Positions 16,946 to 25,207 of a stretch of 64,000 nt of DNA are shown here, in pieces. Every line of letters begins with the position of its first letter. The stretch's first letter is position 1. This DNA comes from Psychrobacter pacificensis (GTDB lineage Bacteria; Pseudomonadota; Gammaproteobacteria; Pseudomonadales; Moraxellaceae). A program made the translations under genes and the position numbers. Location: contig NZ_FNAL01000004.1 of NCBI RefSeq assembly GCF_900101915.1, forward strand, positions 121,911 to 185,910, read 5' to 3'. The notes under the pieces were generated by a model, which was given only the letters and a program-made list of their open reading frames with translations, was not told where the DNA came from and ran no database searches.

Positions 16946-18058
16946 ATGAACATGATCGCACTAAACACCAGCACACCAGTAAGACGCACTAAGCGTTTAA
17001 GCGCTAAAGTCAAAGCGCCTGTAGATGACAAAGCTAAGAGTAAAAATAAGCGGATCGATCCCTCTGCTATTGAGTCTAATACGCCGCTAACCCCTAAGCG
17101 TCTGATCAGCACTAAAGACTTAAGCCGTGACGATTGGCTTGCGGTACGCCGTCAAGGAGTAGGCAGTAGTGATGCCGCTGCTGCTTGCGGCATTCATCCT
17201 TACTTGTCGATGCTAGAGCTATGGCTGATTAAGACGGGACGCATGACCTCAGACTTAGATGAGAGTATCGACGGCTATGCGCCACTGTATTGGGGTAACA
17301 CCTTAGAGCCTATGGTGGCTAAATACTACCAAGAAAAGACAGGCAATAAGGTAAGGCGCGTTAATGCCATACTGCAACACCCTGAGCCTGACAAAGCCTT
17401 TATGCTTGCCAATCTTGACTACGCGGTAACAGGTAGCGAGGAAGTACAAATACTTGAATGCAAAACCGCTGGGGAGCATGGCGCGAAACTATGGCGTGAT
17501 GGCGTACCGCTATACGTCACGTGCCAAGTACAGCATCAACTGGCAGTCACTGGCAAACAAGCTGCGCATATCTGTGTGCTGCTATGCGGACACGAAGCGA
17601 AGATCTACAAGGTTGAGCGTGATGAGCGCTTGATTAAATCGATCATCGAGCAAGAGCGTCTGTTCTGGCAGTATGTAGAAACGGACACCCCGCCAAGCCC
17701 TGATCATAGCGAGTCGGCAGCCAAAGCGCTTAAGCTGCTTTATCCAACGCCTAAGCCCTCAAGCAAGGTTGATCTACGGGAAGATGACGGAGCCAACAAG
17801 CTGTTCGATAAATTGCTTAGCTATCGCGCGTCAATGGAAGATCTAGAGCAGCGTCACGATCAAGTCAAGCATCAGCTACAAACGCTGATCAAAGACAATG
17901 AAGTGGCCCTCTTTAATCAAGGCGCGATCTCGTGGAAGCGCTCGAAAGACAGTGTTGGCCTTGACAGCAAAGCGGTTATCAAAGCGCATCCTGAGCTACT
18001 CAAACGATTTAGTAAAACTAAGCAAGGCAGTCGTCGCTTCGTCGTGCTAAGTGATTAA
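16946..18058 (+). CDS. YqaJ-family viral recombinase (lambda-type exonuclease)
   Basis: A 370-aa protein with a YqaJ PD-(D/E)xK nuclease core after a basic 55-residue leader. It shows RRQGVGSSDAAAACGIHPY, then WGNTLEPMVAKYY (E121), MLANLDYAV (D158) and ILECKTA (E171, K173). The C-terminus from about 260 is helical, perhaps a coiled coil. Such enzymes resect double-stranded ends for single-strand annealing recombination of phages and integrative elements. The ATG at 16946 has AAGGAG at a good distance. No RecT/Bet annealing protein is recognised nearby. Confidence 0.87.
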   Translation: MNMIALNTSTPVRRTKRLSAKVKAPVDDKAKSKNKRIDPSAIESNTPLTPKRLISTKDLSRDDWLAVRRQGVGSSDAAAACGIHPYLSMLELWLIKTGRMTSDLDESIDGYAPLYWGNTLEPMVAKYYQEKTGNKVRRVNAILQHPEPDKAFMLANLDYAVTGSEEVQILECKTAGEHGAKLWRDGVPLYVTCQVQHQLAVTGKQAAHICVLLCGHEAKIYKVERDERLIKSIIEQERLFWQYVETDTPPSPDHSESAAKALKLLYPTPKPSSKVDLREDDGANKLFDKLLSYRASMEDLEQRHDQVKHQLQTLIKDNEVALFNQGAISWKRSKDSVGLDSKAVIKAHPELLKRFSKTKQGSRRFVVLSD

Positions 18059-18116
18059 GTATGTATCCCATCAACCGATACATTAACAACCCAAAAACGA
18101 ATCAAATAAAGCGCAT

Positions 18117-18145
18117 AAAAGCCCACCTTCATAGGTGGGCTTTTT
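18117..18145 (+). terminator. Intrinsic terminator after the YqaJ exonuclease gene
   Basis: AAAAGCCCACCT pairs with AGGTGGGCTTTTT around TTCAT-like loop bases, ending about 40 bases before the next start codon. Confidence 0.82.
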
Positions 18146-18185
18146 ATTTGCTTTACCCATTCTATTAAACACAAGGAATACCACT

Positions 18186-19094
18186 ATGATTAAAGGTCTA
18201 ACCATAACTCCGCCCGTACTCGGTCGTATCAGTATCGGACGTGTCATCGTTAAAGACGGCAAACGTCTGCCTGCGAAAGACGATCAATTCACTATTACCA
18301 GCCAAGTGCAAAACAAAGACGGCTGGATCAATCATCCCCTAGACGAGAAGCTTCGTAAAAGTGAAACCGATAAGCTTCGTCAAATACCTGTACGTATGCT
18401 GTTTAATGATCCTGAGCTAAACCTACGAGCAGAATATACCCTGTTCGATAGGCAAACTAGCAGGCCGCTATGCGTCGGTGATGGTGAGAGCTGCCAGCGT
18501 CGAACCAATAACGGTGTGGAGCAGTTGCCGTGTCCGTCCCCTGATCGCTGTTCACTCGCACAAGGCGGGGCTTGTAAACCATACGGTCGTCTCTACGTCA
18601 ATCTAAGTGAAGACGATGAGCTTGGCACCTTTGTTTTTCGCACAACTGGCTTTAATAGTATTAGAACGCTTGCTGCGCGCTTGCGCTACTTTGCTGCGGT
18701 ATCTGGTAATAAGCTGTCTTGCTTGCCGCTGCAACTCACCCTACGTGGTAAAAGCACGACGCAAAGCTATCGTACGCCGATCTACTTTGTGGATTTAACG
18801 CTACGTGATGGAGTAACGCTCAAGGAGGCGGTATCAGATGCGCAAGCAATTGACAATGAGCTGATTGAACACGGCTTTAATCAAGCAGCATTAGAGGAAG
18901 CGGCAAAGCAAGGCTACGTCGATTCATGCTTTGAGATCGATAGCGATGGCTTACTAGATGCTGCTGAAGAGTTTTATCCAATGAATACCGACCAAAGTGA
19001 TAGTCAAATACAGAGTACTAATGATCACCTATCTACTCATGATGTGACCAGCATTGAGAGAGGGCTACGACAAAGTGTGACAGTGGTGAGCTAG
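18186..19094 (+). CDS. Phage Gp3-like protein (recombination-directionality-factor-like, cysteine cluster)
   Basis: A 302-aa protein annotated in related islands as hydrolase or metal-binding and resembling mycobacteriophage Gp3-like recombination directionality factors. A cysteine-rich patch (CVGDGESCQRR, LPCPSPDRCSLAQGGACKPYG) at about residues 97-132 is probably a structural zinc or metal site. TTGFNSIRTLAARLRYFAAVSG and YFVDLTLRDG are further conserved-looking segments. The acidic C-terminal tail is low complexity. The place after YqaJ in the module is typical. A role in excision or annealing is an inference. Confidence 0.72.
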   Translation: MIKGLTITPPVLGRISIGRVIVKDGKRLPAKDDQFTITSQVQNKDGWINHPLDEKLRKSETDKLRQIPVRMLFNDPELNLRAEYTLFDRQTSRPLCVGDGESCQRRTNNGVEQLPCPSPDRCSLAQGGACKPYGRLYVNLSEDDELGTFVFRTTGFNSIRTLAARLRYFAAVSGNKLSCLPLQLTLRGKSTTQSYRTPIYFVDLTLRDGVTLKEAVSDAQAIDNELIEHGFNQAALEEAAKQGYVDSCFEIDSDGLLDAAEEFYPMNTDQSDSQIQSTNDHLSTHDVTSIERGLRQSVTVVS

Positions 19095-19112
19095 CTGAAA
19101 GCCACGGCATAA

Positions 19113-19143
19113 AAAAGGAGCTGATCCGTCAGCTCCTTTTAAT
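19113..19143 (+). terminator. Intrinsic terminator after the Gp3-like gene
   Basis: AAAAGGAGCTGA pairs perfectly with TCAGCTCCTTTT around TCCG. It is the fourth such hairpin in the module. Confidence 0.85.
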
Positions 19144-19244
19144 GTGTCAGCCAGATACTGGACAGCATAGGACGCCGTAAAAAAATATAGGACTCGCTAA
19201 GTATATGAGAGGAGATGCTCTCATTCACTTATAAGGAGAAAATC

Positions 19245-19496
19245 ATGGACAATTTAAATTCAACACTACCAGTAATCGAGCCATGCAATCATATTCCCCA
19301 GCTTTTAAGCATTAAAGATGTCAGTAACTACACTGGTCTTAGTCGTTCTACGATTTATGAGCTGGTCAACGAAGAATCCAATCGCTATGATCCAAGCTTT
19401 CCTAAAAAGGTAAAGCTTACTGAGGTGAGGGTAGTGTGGGTAGCAAGTGAGATTGCAGAGTGGATTAATGAAAAAATTAGTGAAAGAGTTTCTTGA
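19245..19496 (+). CDS. AlpA-family transcriptional regulator/excisionase
   Basis: An 83-aa MerR-like winged-helix protein: LLSIKDVSNYTGLSRSTIYELV gives the helix-turn-helix, FPKKVKLTEVRVVWVASEIAEWINE the wing and end. AAGGAGAAAATC precedes the ATG at 19245. AlpA proteins in P4-like elements activate the integrase or act as excisionases. The gene is far from the integrase (39186-40550), which is unusual. A fragment of a second AlpA gene lies at 24925-25047. It probably acts at the att regions, perhaps on the GTATACT palindromes. Confidence 0.85.
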   Translation: MDNLNSTLPVIEPCNHIPQLLSIKDVSNYTGLSRSTIYELVNEESNRYDPSFPKKVKLTEVRVVWVASEIAEWINEKISERVS

Positions 19497-19597
19497 TATT
19501 TTAGTTTAAGTAGGTGAGTCAAGATCACCTACTTTTTTTATAGATTGTAAGAATATTTATACCAGACCTTGGTGACGAGCTATAACCGAAGAATTTT

Positions 19598-19780
19598 TTA
19601 CCATTTTGGATATTTTTGATTGCTATCAACAAATGCACTATCTGGTATATCTTCTTCTGAATCGCTATCAAAACGTCCCTGTTTAGCTTTTTCTTGAGCT
19701 ATATCGTTTCTCTTTTGTTGTTCATGATCATCAAGCTCTTCATTATCGATGTCATCAATAGAATTTTTAAAATTACTCAT
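19598..19780 (-). CDS. Small acidic hypothetical protein
   Basis: A 60-aa, highly charged, acidic protein (IDDIDNEELDDHEQQKR, FDSDSEEDIPDSAFVD) with no hydrophobic segment. It is probably largely disordered. The ribosome site is weak. It is isolated on the minus strand between alpA and the lipoprotein gene. The amino acid composition looks coding, but I have no homologue in mind, and phage-type acidic proteins such as DNA mimics are only a speculation. Confidence 0.45.
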   Translation of the reverse strand: MSNFKNSIDDIDNEELDDHEQQKRNDIAQEKAKQGRFDSDSEEDIPDSAFVDSNQKYPKW

Positions 19781-19895
19781 ACCGTTCTACTTTTAAATGT
19801 TAATGAAAGTATAGTATCGATTGATCTCATTATTATTTCAAGAATTTTATTTCTAGATGTAATTGAATAGCTTTTGTAGAGTAGGTTAGGTACTG

Positions 19896-20321
19896 TTAGT
19901 GATAGTCTGCTCTATTTAAAAGCTCTTTTTGCTCATCACACACCCTAAGACCTATCTGTATCGCTTCGCTCAGATCAGCGCCTTCTTTAATTGAGTAAGG
20001 TACATTGGGCTCAAGTCCGGCTTGCTTTAACGAATCTGATGCTGCCTTATTAAGCGGCGTACCTATATAAGACTCATCCGTGAGATTTTCAGGCAAAAAG
20101 AATACCTGACGCCCAATACCTGCGTGAGGTTGACCACAAACAATTTCACCGTACTCAACGGTAAATGGATAAGGCTTATCGTTATCTACTGGCCAAGAAG
20201 AGTCTCTCACCGAAATGAATCCTGCACCATAGAGCTCGCCATTTGGTTCTGGTGCAGGAGTACAACCAACTTGCCCCATTAAAGACAAAGCAAACGCAAA
20301 AAGTGTTATCTTATAATGCAT
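19896..20321 (-). CDS. DUF2511-like lipoprotein
   Basis: A 141-aa protein with a short signal ending in the lipobox MGQVGC (cysteine 20), so it is probably a lipid-anchored periplasmic or outer-membrane protein. After it, SVRDSSWPVDNDKPYPFTVEYGEIVC resembles the DUF2511 (YebY) domain, with a cysteine pair at the middle and at RVCDEQK near the end. The function of the family is unclear; YebY has been linked to metal or redox context. The gene is on the minus strand, divergent from the SRAP gene. Confidence 0.7.
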   Translation of the reverse strand: MHYKITLFAFALSLMGQVGCTPAPEPNGELYGAGFISVRDSSWPVDNDKPYPFTVEYGEIVCGQPHAGIGRQVFFLPENLTDESYIGTPLNKAASDSLKQAGLEPNVPYSIKEGADLSEAIQIGLRVCDEQKELLNRADYH

Positions 20322-20420
20322 GCTATACCATCTTTATTTTATTGAATGAGCTGTTACTATACCTAAATTCAACCGAATAATATCGGCTTTTAAGTTAAAG
20401 CTTTAAAAGGTATCACTAAA

Positions 20421-21065
20421 ATGTGCGCCAACTTCCAACCTATAAGCCTCAATCAAGCCAAGCTATTCACCAGCTATCAGCTCGATTTCGACTTTAAAGA
20501 AGACGTCTATCCAAACTATGACACGCCTTTGCTATTTGCTAACGCTGATGACGAGCAGATGCAATGGCGACAAGCACGCTTTGGCATGGTGCCAAAGTGG
20601 GCAGATAGTCTTAACATCACGCGCTACACTTATAACGCGAGAAGTGAGACGGTACATACCAAGCCAAGCTTCCGTGATGCTTGGCTTGGTAGTCAGTTTG
20701 CTCTTATACCGGTTCAGACGATCTTTGAGCCGAAATACGTGGATGGCAAAGCTCAGCGCTGGGGTATTCAGCGTACTGATCAAGCGCCTTTTACGATAGC
20801 TGCTATCTATCAAGCAGCTAGAATAGGAGGTGAGATTATCCGCTCAATGTCACTACTGACTATTAATGCAGATAATCATCCGTTCATGTCACAATTTCAT
20901 AAGCCTGATGATGAGAAGCGATCTATTGTCGTTATTGCGCCTGACAAGCACATGGACTGGCTACGCTGTCATCATAGTCAAGCTCACAAGTTCTTGCAGC
21001 CCATGAGTGACCAGTTCAACGCAAAGTTTATGCCGAGTAAACCTGCTCAACCTAAGACACTGTAA
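20421..21065 (+). CDS. SOS-response-associated peptidase family (SRAP/YedK) protein
   Basis: A 214-aa HMCES/YedK-like protein that would form a thiazolidine crosslink with abasic sites in single-stranded DNA through the N-terminal cysteine (C2 after Met removal, MCANF). The other active-site parts are present: NARSE at 72-76, the glutamate in TIFEPKY (E103) and H160 in SQFHKP. The usual GFYEW stretch is replaced by TIFEPKY, as in mobile-element variants. With umuC and umuD nearby, it forms a DNA-damage tolerance group on the island. Confidence 0.9.
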   Translation: MCANFQPISLNQAKLFTSYQLDFDFKEDVYPNYDTPLLFANADDEQMQWRQARFGMVPKWADSLNITRYTYNARSETVHTKPSFRDAWLGSQFALIPVQTIFEPKYVDGKAQRWGIQRTDQAPFTIAAIYQAARIGGEIIRSMSLLTINADNHPFMSQFHKPDDEKRSIVVIAPDKHMDWLRCHHSQAHKFLQPMSDQFNAKFMPSKPAQPKTL

Positions 21066-21173
21066 AATACAGTTTTATGAATGAGTTACTGAGGTTACTT
21101 AAATATTACGGAGAGAAAATACTTACCCGGCCTGAAAGTTAAATTTATATAACGTGCAAACTTCAGATAATTT

Positions 21174-22082
21174 TTATTTAACGTTTTGGGGTATTGATAG
21201 TTGCTCATTTGCAGGTTTTTCTAGTAGCTCAACATGTATTTGATTGGTTATGAGATCTAATGCTGGCTGTTTAATTTTAGTAAAATACGATACTTCGCTA
21301 GCTTTTAACTCAAAGGATTTAATTCGGTTATTCATAAGATTTAGATAGCCTCTATAATTATTCAATAATATAGAATATTTTTGATGACTGTCCTCAACAA
21401 GCGTTTGAGAAAGTTGGTACTGATTAAGCCTATGCGAAAGAATATGCTCTAAATGCATACCTAATGGTAAAATCTCTAACATCTGTTGCACAAAATTTAG
21501 TATTAAGCCAATATGCTCTTTGTCTTTAATCTGCTCAGACTCTATTAGGTTGATTAAGTTCAACATAAAAAAATTCATATGGTTCTTAAGATGCATAGAA
21601 TCCGCAAGCGTTGTATTGGCTAAGGACTCAATAGTTTTCGTATCTTCATCAGATTGTAAAATCAATTTGAGGTTCTGAACCACTGATAAGTACTGACTAA
21701 CTTTATCAGTATAAAATAATATATTTTGCTCATTTATTGTTTGTGAAACTTCTAAAACTGCGCTTCTTACGACTTCTATTTTTTTACTAAGTATTTGTGT
21801 TTGTATTACAGTAGCAACCATAAGTGAGGCAGTAGAAATAGCTTGAGCAGCAACGATCGTGCCTTGGATGCTTGACTGCATTGAACCAAGGTTTTTGACA
21901 AAAGTTTCAGTAGTAAGTGCCTGAACTTTTTTGAGAGGAACATGCTGAATAATCCCTTTTGACTCTAGTCCTTTTTTCCAATAGGCAACGCCATCCCTGA
22001 AAATAACTTGGTTATTTTTTATGGCCTTGATCAAATCTGCACTAAAACGTTCTTGATCAAATGTAAATATATCAGTTTCCAT
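21174..22082 (-). CDS. Hypothetical protein, partner of a YaaW-like protein
   Basis: A 302-aa AT-rich gene, eight bases downstream of the YaaW-like gene on the same strand, so they are co-transcribed. The protein is almost wholly helical, with a hydrophobic, alanine-rich stretch at about residues 73-98 (TIVAAQAISTASLMVATVIQ) that may insert in a membrane, followed by long amphipathic helices. No nuclease or NTPase motif is seen. I do not recognise the family. The composition recalls membrane-acting toxin or effector proteins, but that is only an impression. Confidence 0.72.
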   Translation of the reverse strand: METDIFTFDQERFSADLIKAIKNNQVIFRDGVAYWKKGLESKGIIQHVPLKKVQALTTETFVKNLGSMQSSIQGTIVAAQAISTASLMVATVIQTQILSKKIEVVRSAVLEVSQTINEQNILFYTDKVSQYLSVVQNLKLILQSDEDTKTIESLANTTLADSMHLKNHMNFFMLNLINLIESEQIKDKEHIGLILNFVQQMLEILPLGMHLEHILSHRLNQYQLSQTLVEDSHQKYSILLNNYRGYLNLMNNRIKSFELKASEVSYFTKIKQPALDLITNQIHVELLEKPANEQLSIPQNVK

Positions 22083-22090
22083 AATTATTC

Positions 22091-22822
22091 CTAAAATTCG
22101 TCGTAGTCTGAGCTATTTTTAGTATACTTTGTACGCATCATTGCGACGATACAAACGGCAGGTATGGTCACTCGATAAGCAGTTGACGAAAAGTCTTTGA
22201 TAGTAAGTGGTAATGTAGCTGCAGTTACGATAGGGTTTACTTTGGCCAGCTTAGGAATCATTTTAATACCAGCAAAAATAGCACCTGCACCTGCTACTGC
22301 TCCTGCATTACCATTTAACCCAACAGCGTTTTTAACGGTATTCCAAGGTTTAGATTTTAGAGACGTCAGACCGAGTAAACCTTTATCTTCTAAAGTTCGA
22401 TACATATAACCAATATCGTCCATAGTTAAAACACGTTGGAATAATAACCTAAGTATTTTTTCTTCAACATCGGATATATTGGCTGTATCTTTATGAACAT
22501 CTACACCTACTTTTTTAGCAACATCGAATACAATTTCTTGATATGTTACACCTTTCCCTCGAGTAAGATTCGCGAATGTATCACCACCGTATAATTGAAG
22601 CTCTGCTGCAATAGATTTCCAACTATTCTTATATGCTTGCTCTTTGCTCTCTGGGTACATGGCAATACTCTTATCCAGTGACTTTTTAAGTCCACCTGTC
22701 CATTGCTCTTTCCCACTATGGTCTTTTATCAAGGAGTTGGCTAATACCTTTAAATCCTGCCAATCGGCATATTGTAAAAAAGCTAGATCTTTATCTTCAC
22801 GAAATTTTGATTCTACCGCCAT
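22091..22822 (-). CDS. YaaW-like (UPF0174/DUF3944) protein
   Basis: A 243-aa protein that matches the layout of E. coli YaaW. It starts with FREDKDLAFLQYADWQDLKVLANSL (DUF3944). The core is SWKSIAAELQLYGGDTFANLTRG, followed by EIVFDVAKKVGV, a Gly/Ala-rich hydrophobic stretch at 169-190, and the near-identical STAYRVTIPAVCIVA close to the end. The molecular role of YaaW is unknown. It is the first gene of a two-gene operon with an orphan helical partner, inside an island dense in defence and damage genes. Confidence 0.82.
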   Translation of the reverse strand: MAVESKFREDKDLAFLQYADWQDLKVLANSLIKDHSGKEQWTGGLKKSLDKSIAMYPESKEQAYKNSWKSIAAELQLYGGDTFANLTRGKGVTYQEIVFDVAKKVGVDVHKDTANISDVEEKILRLLFQRVLTMDDIGYMYRTLEDKGLLGLTSLKSKPWNTVKNAVGLNGNAGAVAGAGAIFAGIKMIPKLAKVNPIVTAATLPLTIKDFSSTAYRVTIPAVCIVAMMRTKYTKNSSDYDEF

Positions 22823-23086
22823 GATTGAGTCGCCATTATTAATTAGTAGAAAAGAGTAGGGTATTGTTGGATATTGATTCTATTCAATGTTAAGTATAAT
22901 TACTAGTAAGAAGTCTATTATTTTGCAATTTTTATTCAAAACCTTCACGACAACCATCGTCGTCTACCCTTTATTCGCTCTTGAATTTTTAAGCTCGCTA
23001 TCTCTACAATCAAAGACATCTCTGATCACGTAAATACTCGTGATTGGTTATGCCTTTTTTTATACCATCCACCTACTGAGACAGTC

Positions 23087-24397
23087 ATGTATGCGCTTGT
23101 TGATTGCAATAGCTTTTATGCCAACTGTGAGAAGCTCTTTCGCCCTGACCTAAGAGGTAAGGCGGTAGTAGTGCTCTCCAATAACGATGGCTGCGTGGTG
23201 GCGCGATCACCTGAGGCAAAGCAGCTCGGTATCAAGATGGGTGTGCCGTACTTTCAGGTTAAAGAGTTCTGCGAGAAGAACGACGTTACCGTCTTTAGTT
23301 CTAACTACACCCTGTATGCTGATATGTCTCATAGAGTCATGAGTACCCTTGAGAAACTATGCCCTACCGTTGAAGTGTATTCTATCGATGAAGCCTTTTT
23401 ATACTTAGCCGATTATCCTACTGCAATGACTGATCTTAATGCGTATGGCACTAAGCTGAAAGCTATCGTCGAGCAGTACACCGGCATTCCAGTATGTGTG
23501 GGTATGGGCAGTACTAAGACCATGGCAAAGCTTGCCAATTACGCTGCTAAGAAGCACCCCGCCACTAAAGGCGTCTGCGTGCTAGATAATCTTCGATGGA
23601 TCAGACGTATCATGCAGATCACCGATGTTGGTGAAGTATGGGGCGTCGGTCGTCGCTATAAAGTCAGACTCAATCAGATGGGTATTCATACGGTTTATCA
23701 GCTCGCCATCTGCGAACCTGCCAAAATAAGACAGCACTTCGGGGTGGTACTCGAGCGCACCTGCTTAGAGCTTAATGGTCAAAGCTGTCTTGGTATTGAG
23801 GCGGTAGAGGCTAAGAAGCAGATTATCTCTTCTCGCTCTTTCTCCACTCGCATTAGCTGCCCCGATGAGCTGAGTCAAGCAGTCTGTAGTCATGCGGCAA
23901 AAGCGGCAAACAAACTACGCAAACAAGACAGCGTCTGTCATTACTTAAGCGTCTTTGCTAAGAATAGCCCGTTTAGTCAAACAGAGAGTTATACCTCTAT
24001 ATCCGGACAATGTCAGTTTATAACCCCAACCGCTGATACTAGAGTGATGGTAGCCGCTGCTCGGCAGATACTGACTCAGATCTTTAAAAAAGATGTTCGC
24101 TACGCCAAAGCTGGCGTCATGCTGTTTGATATCTGCCAGCACCATGAAGTACAGCCTGACTTGTTTGCAGACGATAGTAGCGACAATCAAACCAACCAAC
24201 AAAGTACCTCAAAGAGCGCAGAGGTTATTGCCGTTATGGATCAGCTTAATAAAAGATATGGTCAAAACAGTAATCAGCAGTCTGCTGTGTTTATCGCAAG
24301 CGAAGGCATTAAAGATAAGCAGTCATGGCAAATGAGCCGGGACATGCTATCGCCTTGCTATACCACAAATATTAACCAATTACCCAAAGTAGATTAA
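23087..24397 (+). CDS. umuC: DNA polymerase V catalytic subunit UmuC
   Basis: A 436-aa Y-family translesion polymerase of usual length. The palm acids are D6 in LVDCNSFYANCE and D101/E102 in YSIDEAFLYL. Then come the helix-hairpin-helix region (DVGEVWGVGRRYK), the little finger (SSRSFSTRI) and a C-terminal DUF4113-like segment ending MSRDMLSPCYTT. It lies seven to sixteen bases before umuD, in the order umuC-umuD, the reverse of the E. coli operon. Its likely role is error-prone repair that helps the island or its host survive damage. No LexA box was recognised upstream. Confidence 0.93.
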   Translation: MYALVDCNSFYANCEKLFRPDLRGKAVVVLSNNDGCVVARSPEAKQLGIKMGVPYFQVKEFCEKNDVTVFSSNYTLYADMSHRVMSTLEKLCPTVEVYSIDEAFLYLADYPTAMTDLNAYGTKLKAIVEQYTGIPVCVGMGSTKTMAKLANYAAKKHPATKGVCVLDNLRWIRRIMQITDVGEVWGVGRRYKVRLNQMGIHTVYQLAICEPAKIRQHFGVVLERTCLELNGQSCLGIEAVEAKKQIISSRSFSTRISCPDELSQAVCSHAAKAANKLRKQDSVCHYLSVFAKNSPFSQTESYTSISGQCQFITPTADTRVMVAAARQILTQIFKKDVRYAKAGVMLFDICQHHEVQPDLFADDSSDNQTNQQSTSKSAEVIAVMDQLNKRYGQNSNQQSAVFIASEGIKDKQSWQMSRDMLSPCYTTNINQLPKVD

Positions 24398-24413
24398 ACC
24401 AGAGGTGGACTCA

Positions 24414-24839
24414 ATGACGGTTAAGATAATAGGAAGGCTCACCGATGAAGGTGAGACGGTATTGCTCTCGCTTTATAGTGATAGAGTCAAAGCAGGCTTT
24501 CCAAGCCCAGCAACAGACTACGTGCAAAACCGCATTGATCTAAACACGCTGCTTATTCACAGTCCAACGACAACCTACTTGGTAGAGGTGGAAGGCGATA
24601 GCATGATCGATATTGGTATCTACCCCAATGATATCTTGATTGTGGATCGCTCATTAAGCGCTAGAAATAAAGACATTGTTATTGCACTAGTCGATGACGG
24701 CTTTACCGCCAAGCAGCTGATACTCGGTGAGCATATTATCTTACGAGCTCATAATGAGAACTATGCAGATATCGTGGTGAAAGGGTCACTGGAATTGTTT
24801 GGGGTGGTGGTGAGTAGTGTTAGGCGGTTTAAGAGGTGA
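24414..24839 (+). CDS. umuD: UmuD, autoproteolytic subunit of polymerase V
   Basis: A 141-aa LexA-like peptidase S24 protein. The self-cleavage site is A27-G28 in KAGFPSP, the nucleophile is S63 in EGDSMID, and the lysine is K100 in FTAKQL. All are exactly three residues beyond their E. coli UmuD equivalents (C24-G25, S60, K97). I choose the ATG at 24414 because AGAGGTGG lies just upstream; a GTG at 24405 is inside that site. It follows umuC by 16 bases and is probably co-transcribed with it. Confidence 0.92.
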   Translation: MTVKIIGRLTDEGETVLLSLYSDRVKAGFPSPATDYVQNRIDLNTLLIHSPTTTYLVEVEGDSMIDIGIYPNDILIVDRSLSARNKDIVIALVDDGFTAKQLILGEHIILRAHNENYADIVVKGSLELFGVVVSSVRRFKR

Positions 24840-24924
24840 GGTCTATGCAAACAATAATACGACTAATGAAGTCCCTTTAATATCTTGTAATAGGAAACTT
24901 TAATAGATCTGAGATCTGATCTTT

Positions 24925-25047
24925 ATGTTTTTTAATAGAGCACAATTTAAACAAATGATAGTGTGGATAGCTAGCGAAATAGCATCATGGATTAATGAAA
25001 AAATTGAAGCAAGATCTGCTCAGTCAGTGGATAGCCGTATTACCTAA
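24925..25047 (+). pseudogene. Truncated AlpA-family gene remnant
   Basis: A short open frame of 40 codons encodes VWIASEIASWINEKIEARS, closely like the C-terminus of the intact AlpA at 19245-19496 (VWVASEIAEWINEKISER). The helix-turn-helix half is missing. It probably marks a recombination scar: an older element end or a second element once lay here. The rest of 24840-25207 holds nothing else I can name. Confidence 0.65.
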
Positions 25048-25207
25048 AAGTGAGACGGATAGTAATTTAATGTATTTATTCATTATATCAATAGCGCTAA
25101 CTTACTTTTTGTCAGTGATATTTGTAACAATTTTTTAAAGTTGATAGATAAGACTTAAGACACTCAGTTAGCTTAGCAGTCTAACTAAAGGATTAAGCTA
25201 CAATGGA

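Noticed and set aside
22118..22140. Another AGTATAC motif as an island arm site
   Set aside because: It lies within the coding end of the YaaW-like gene and lacks the second palindromic arm.
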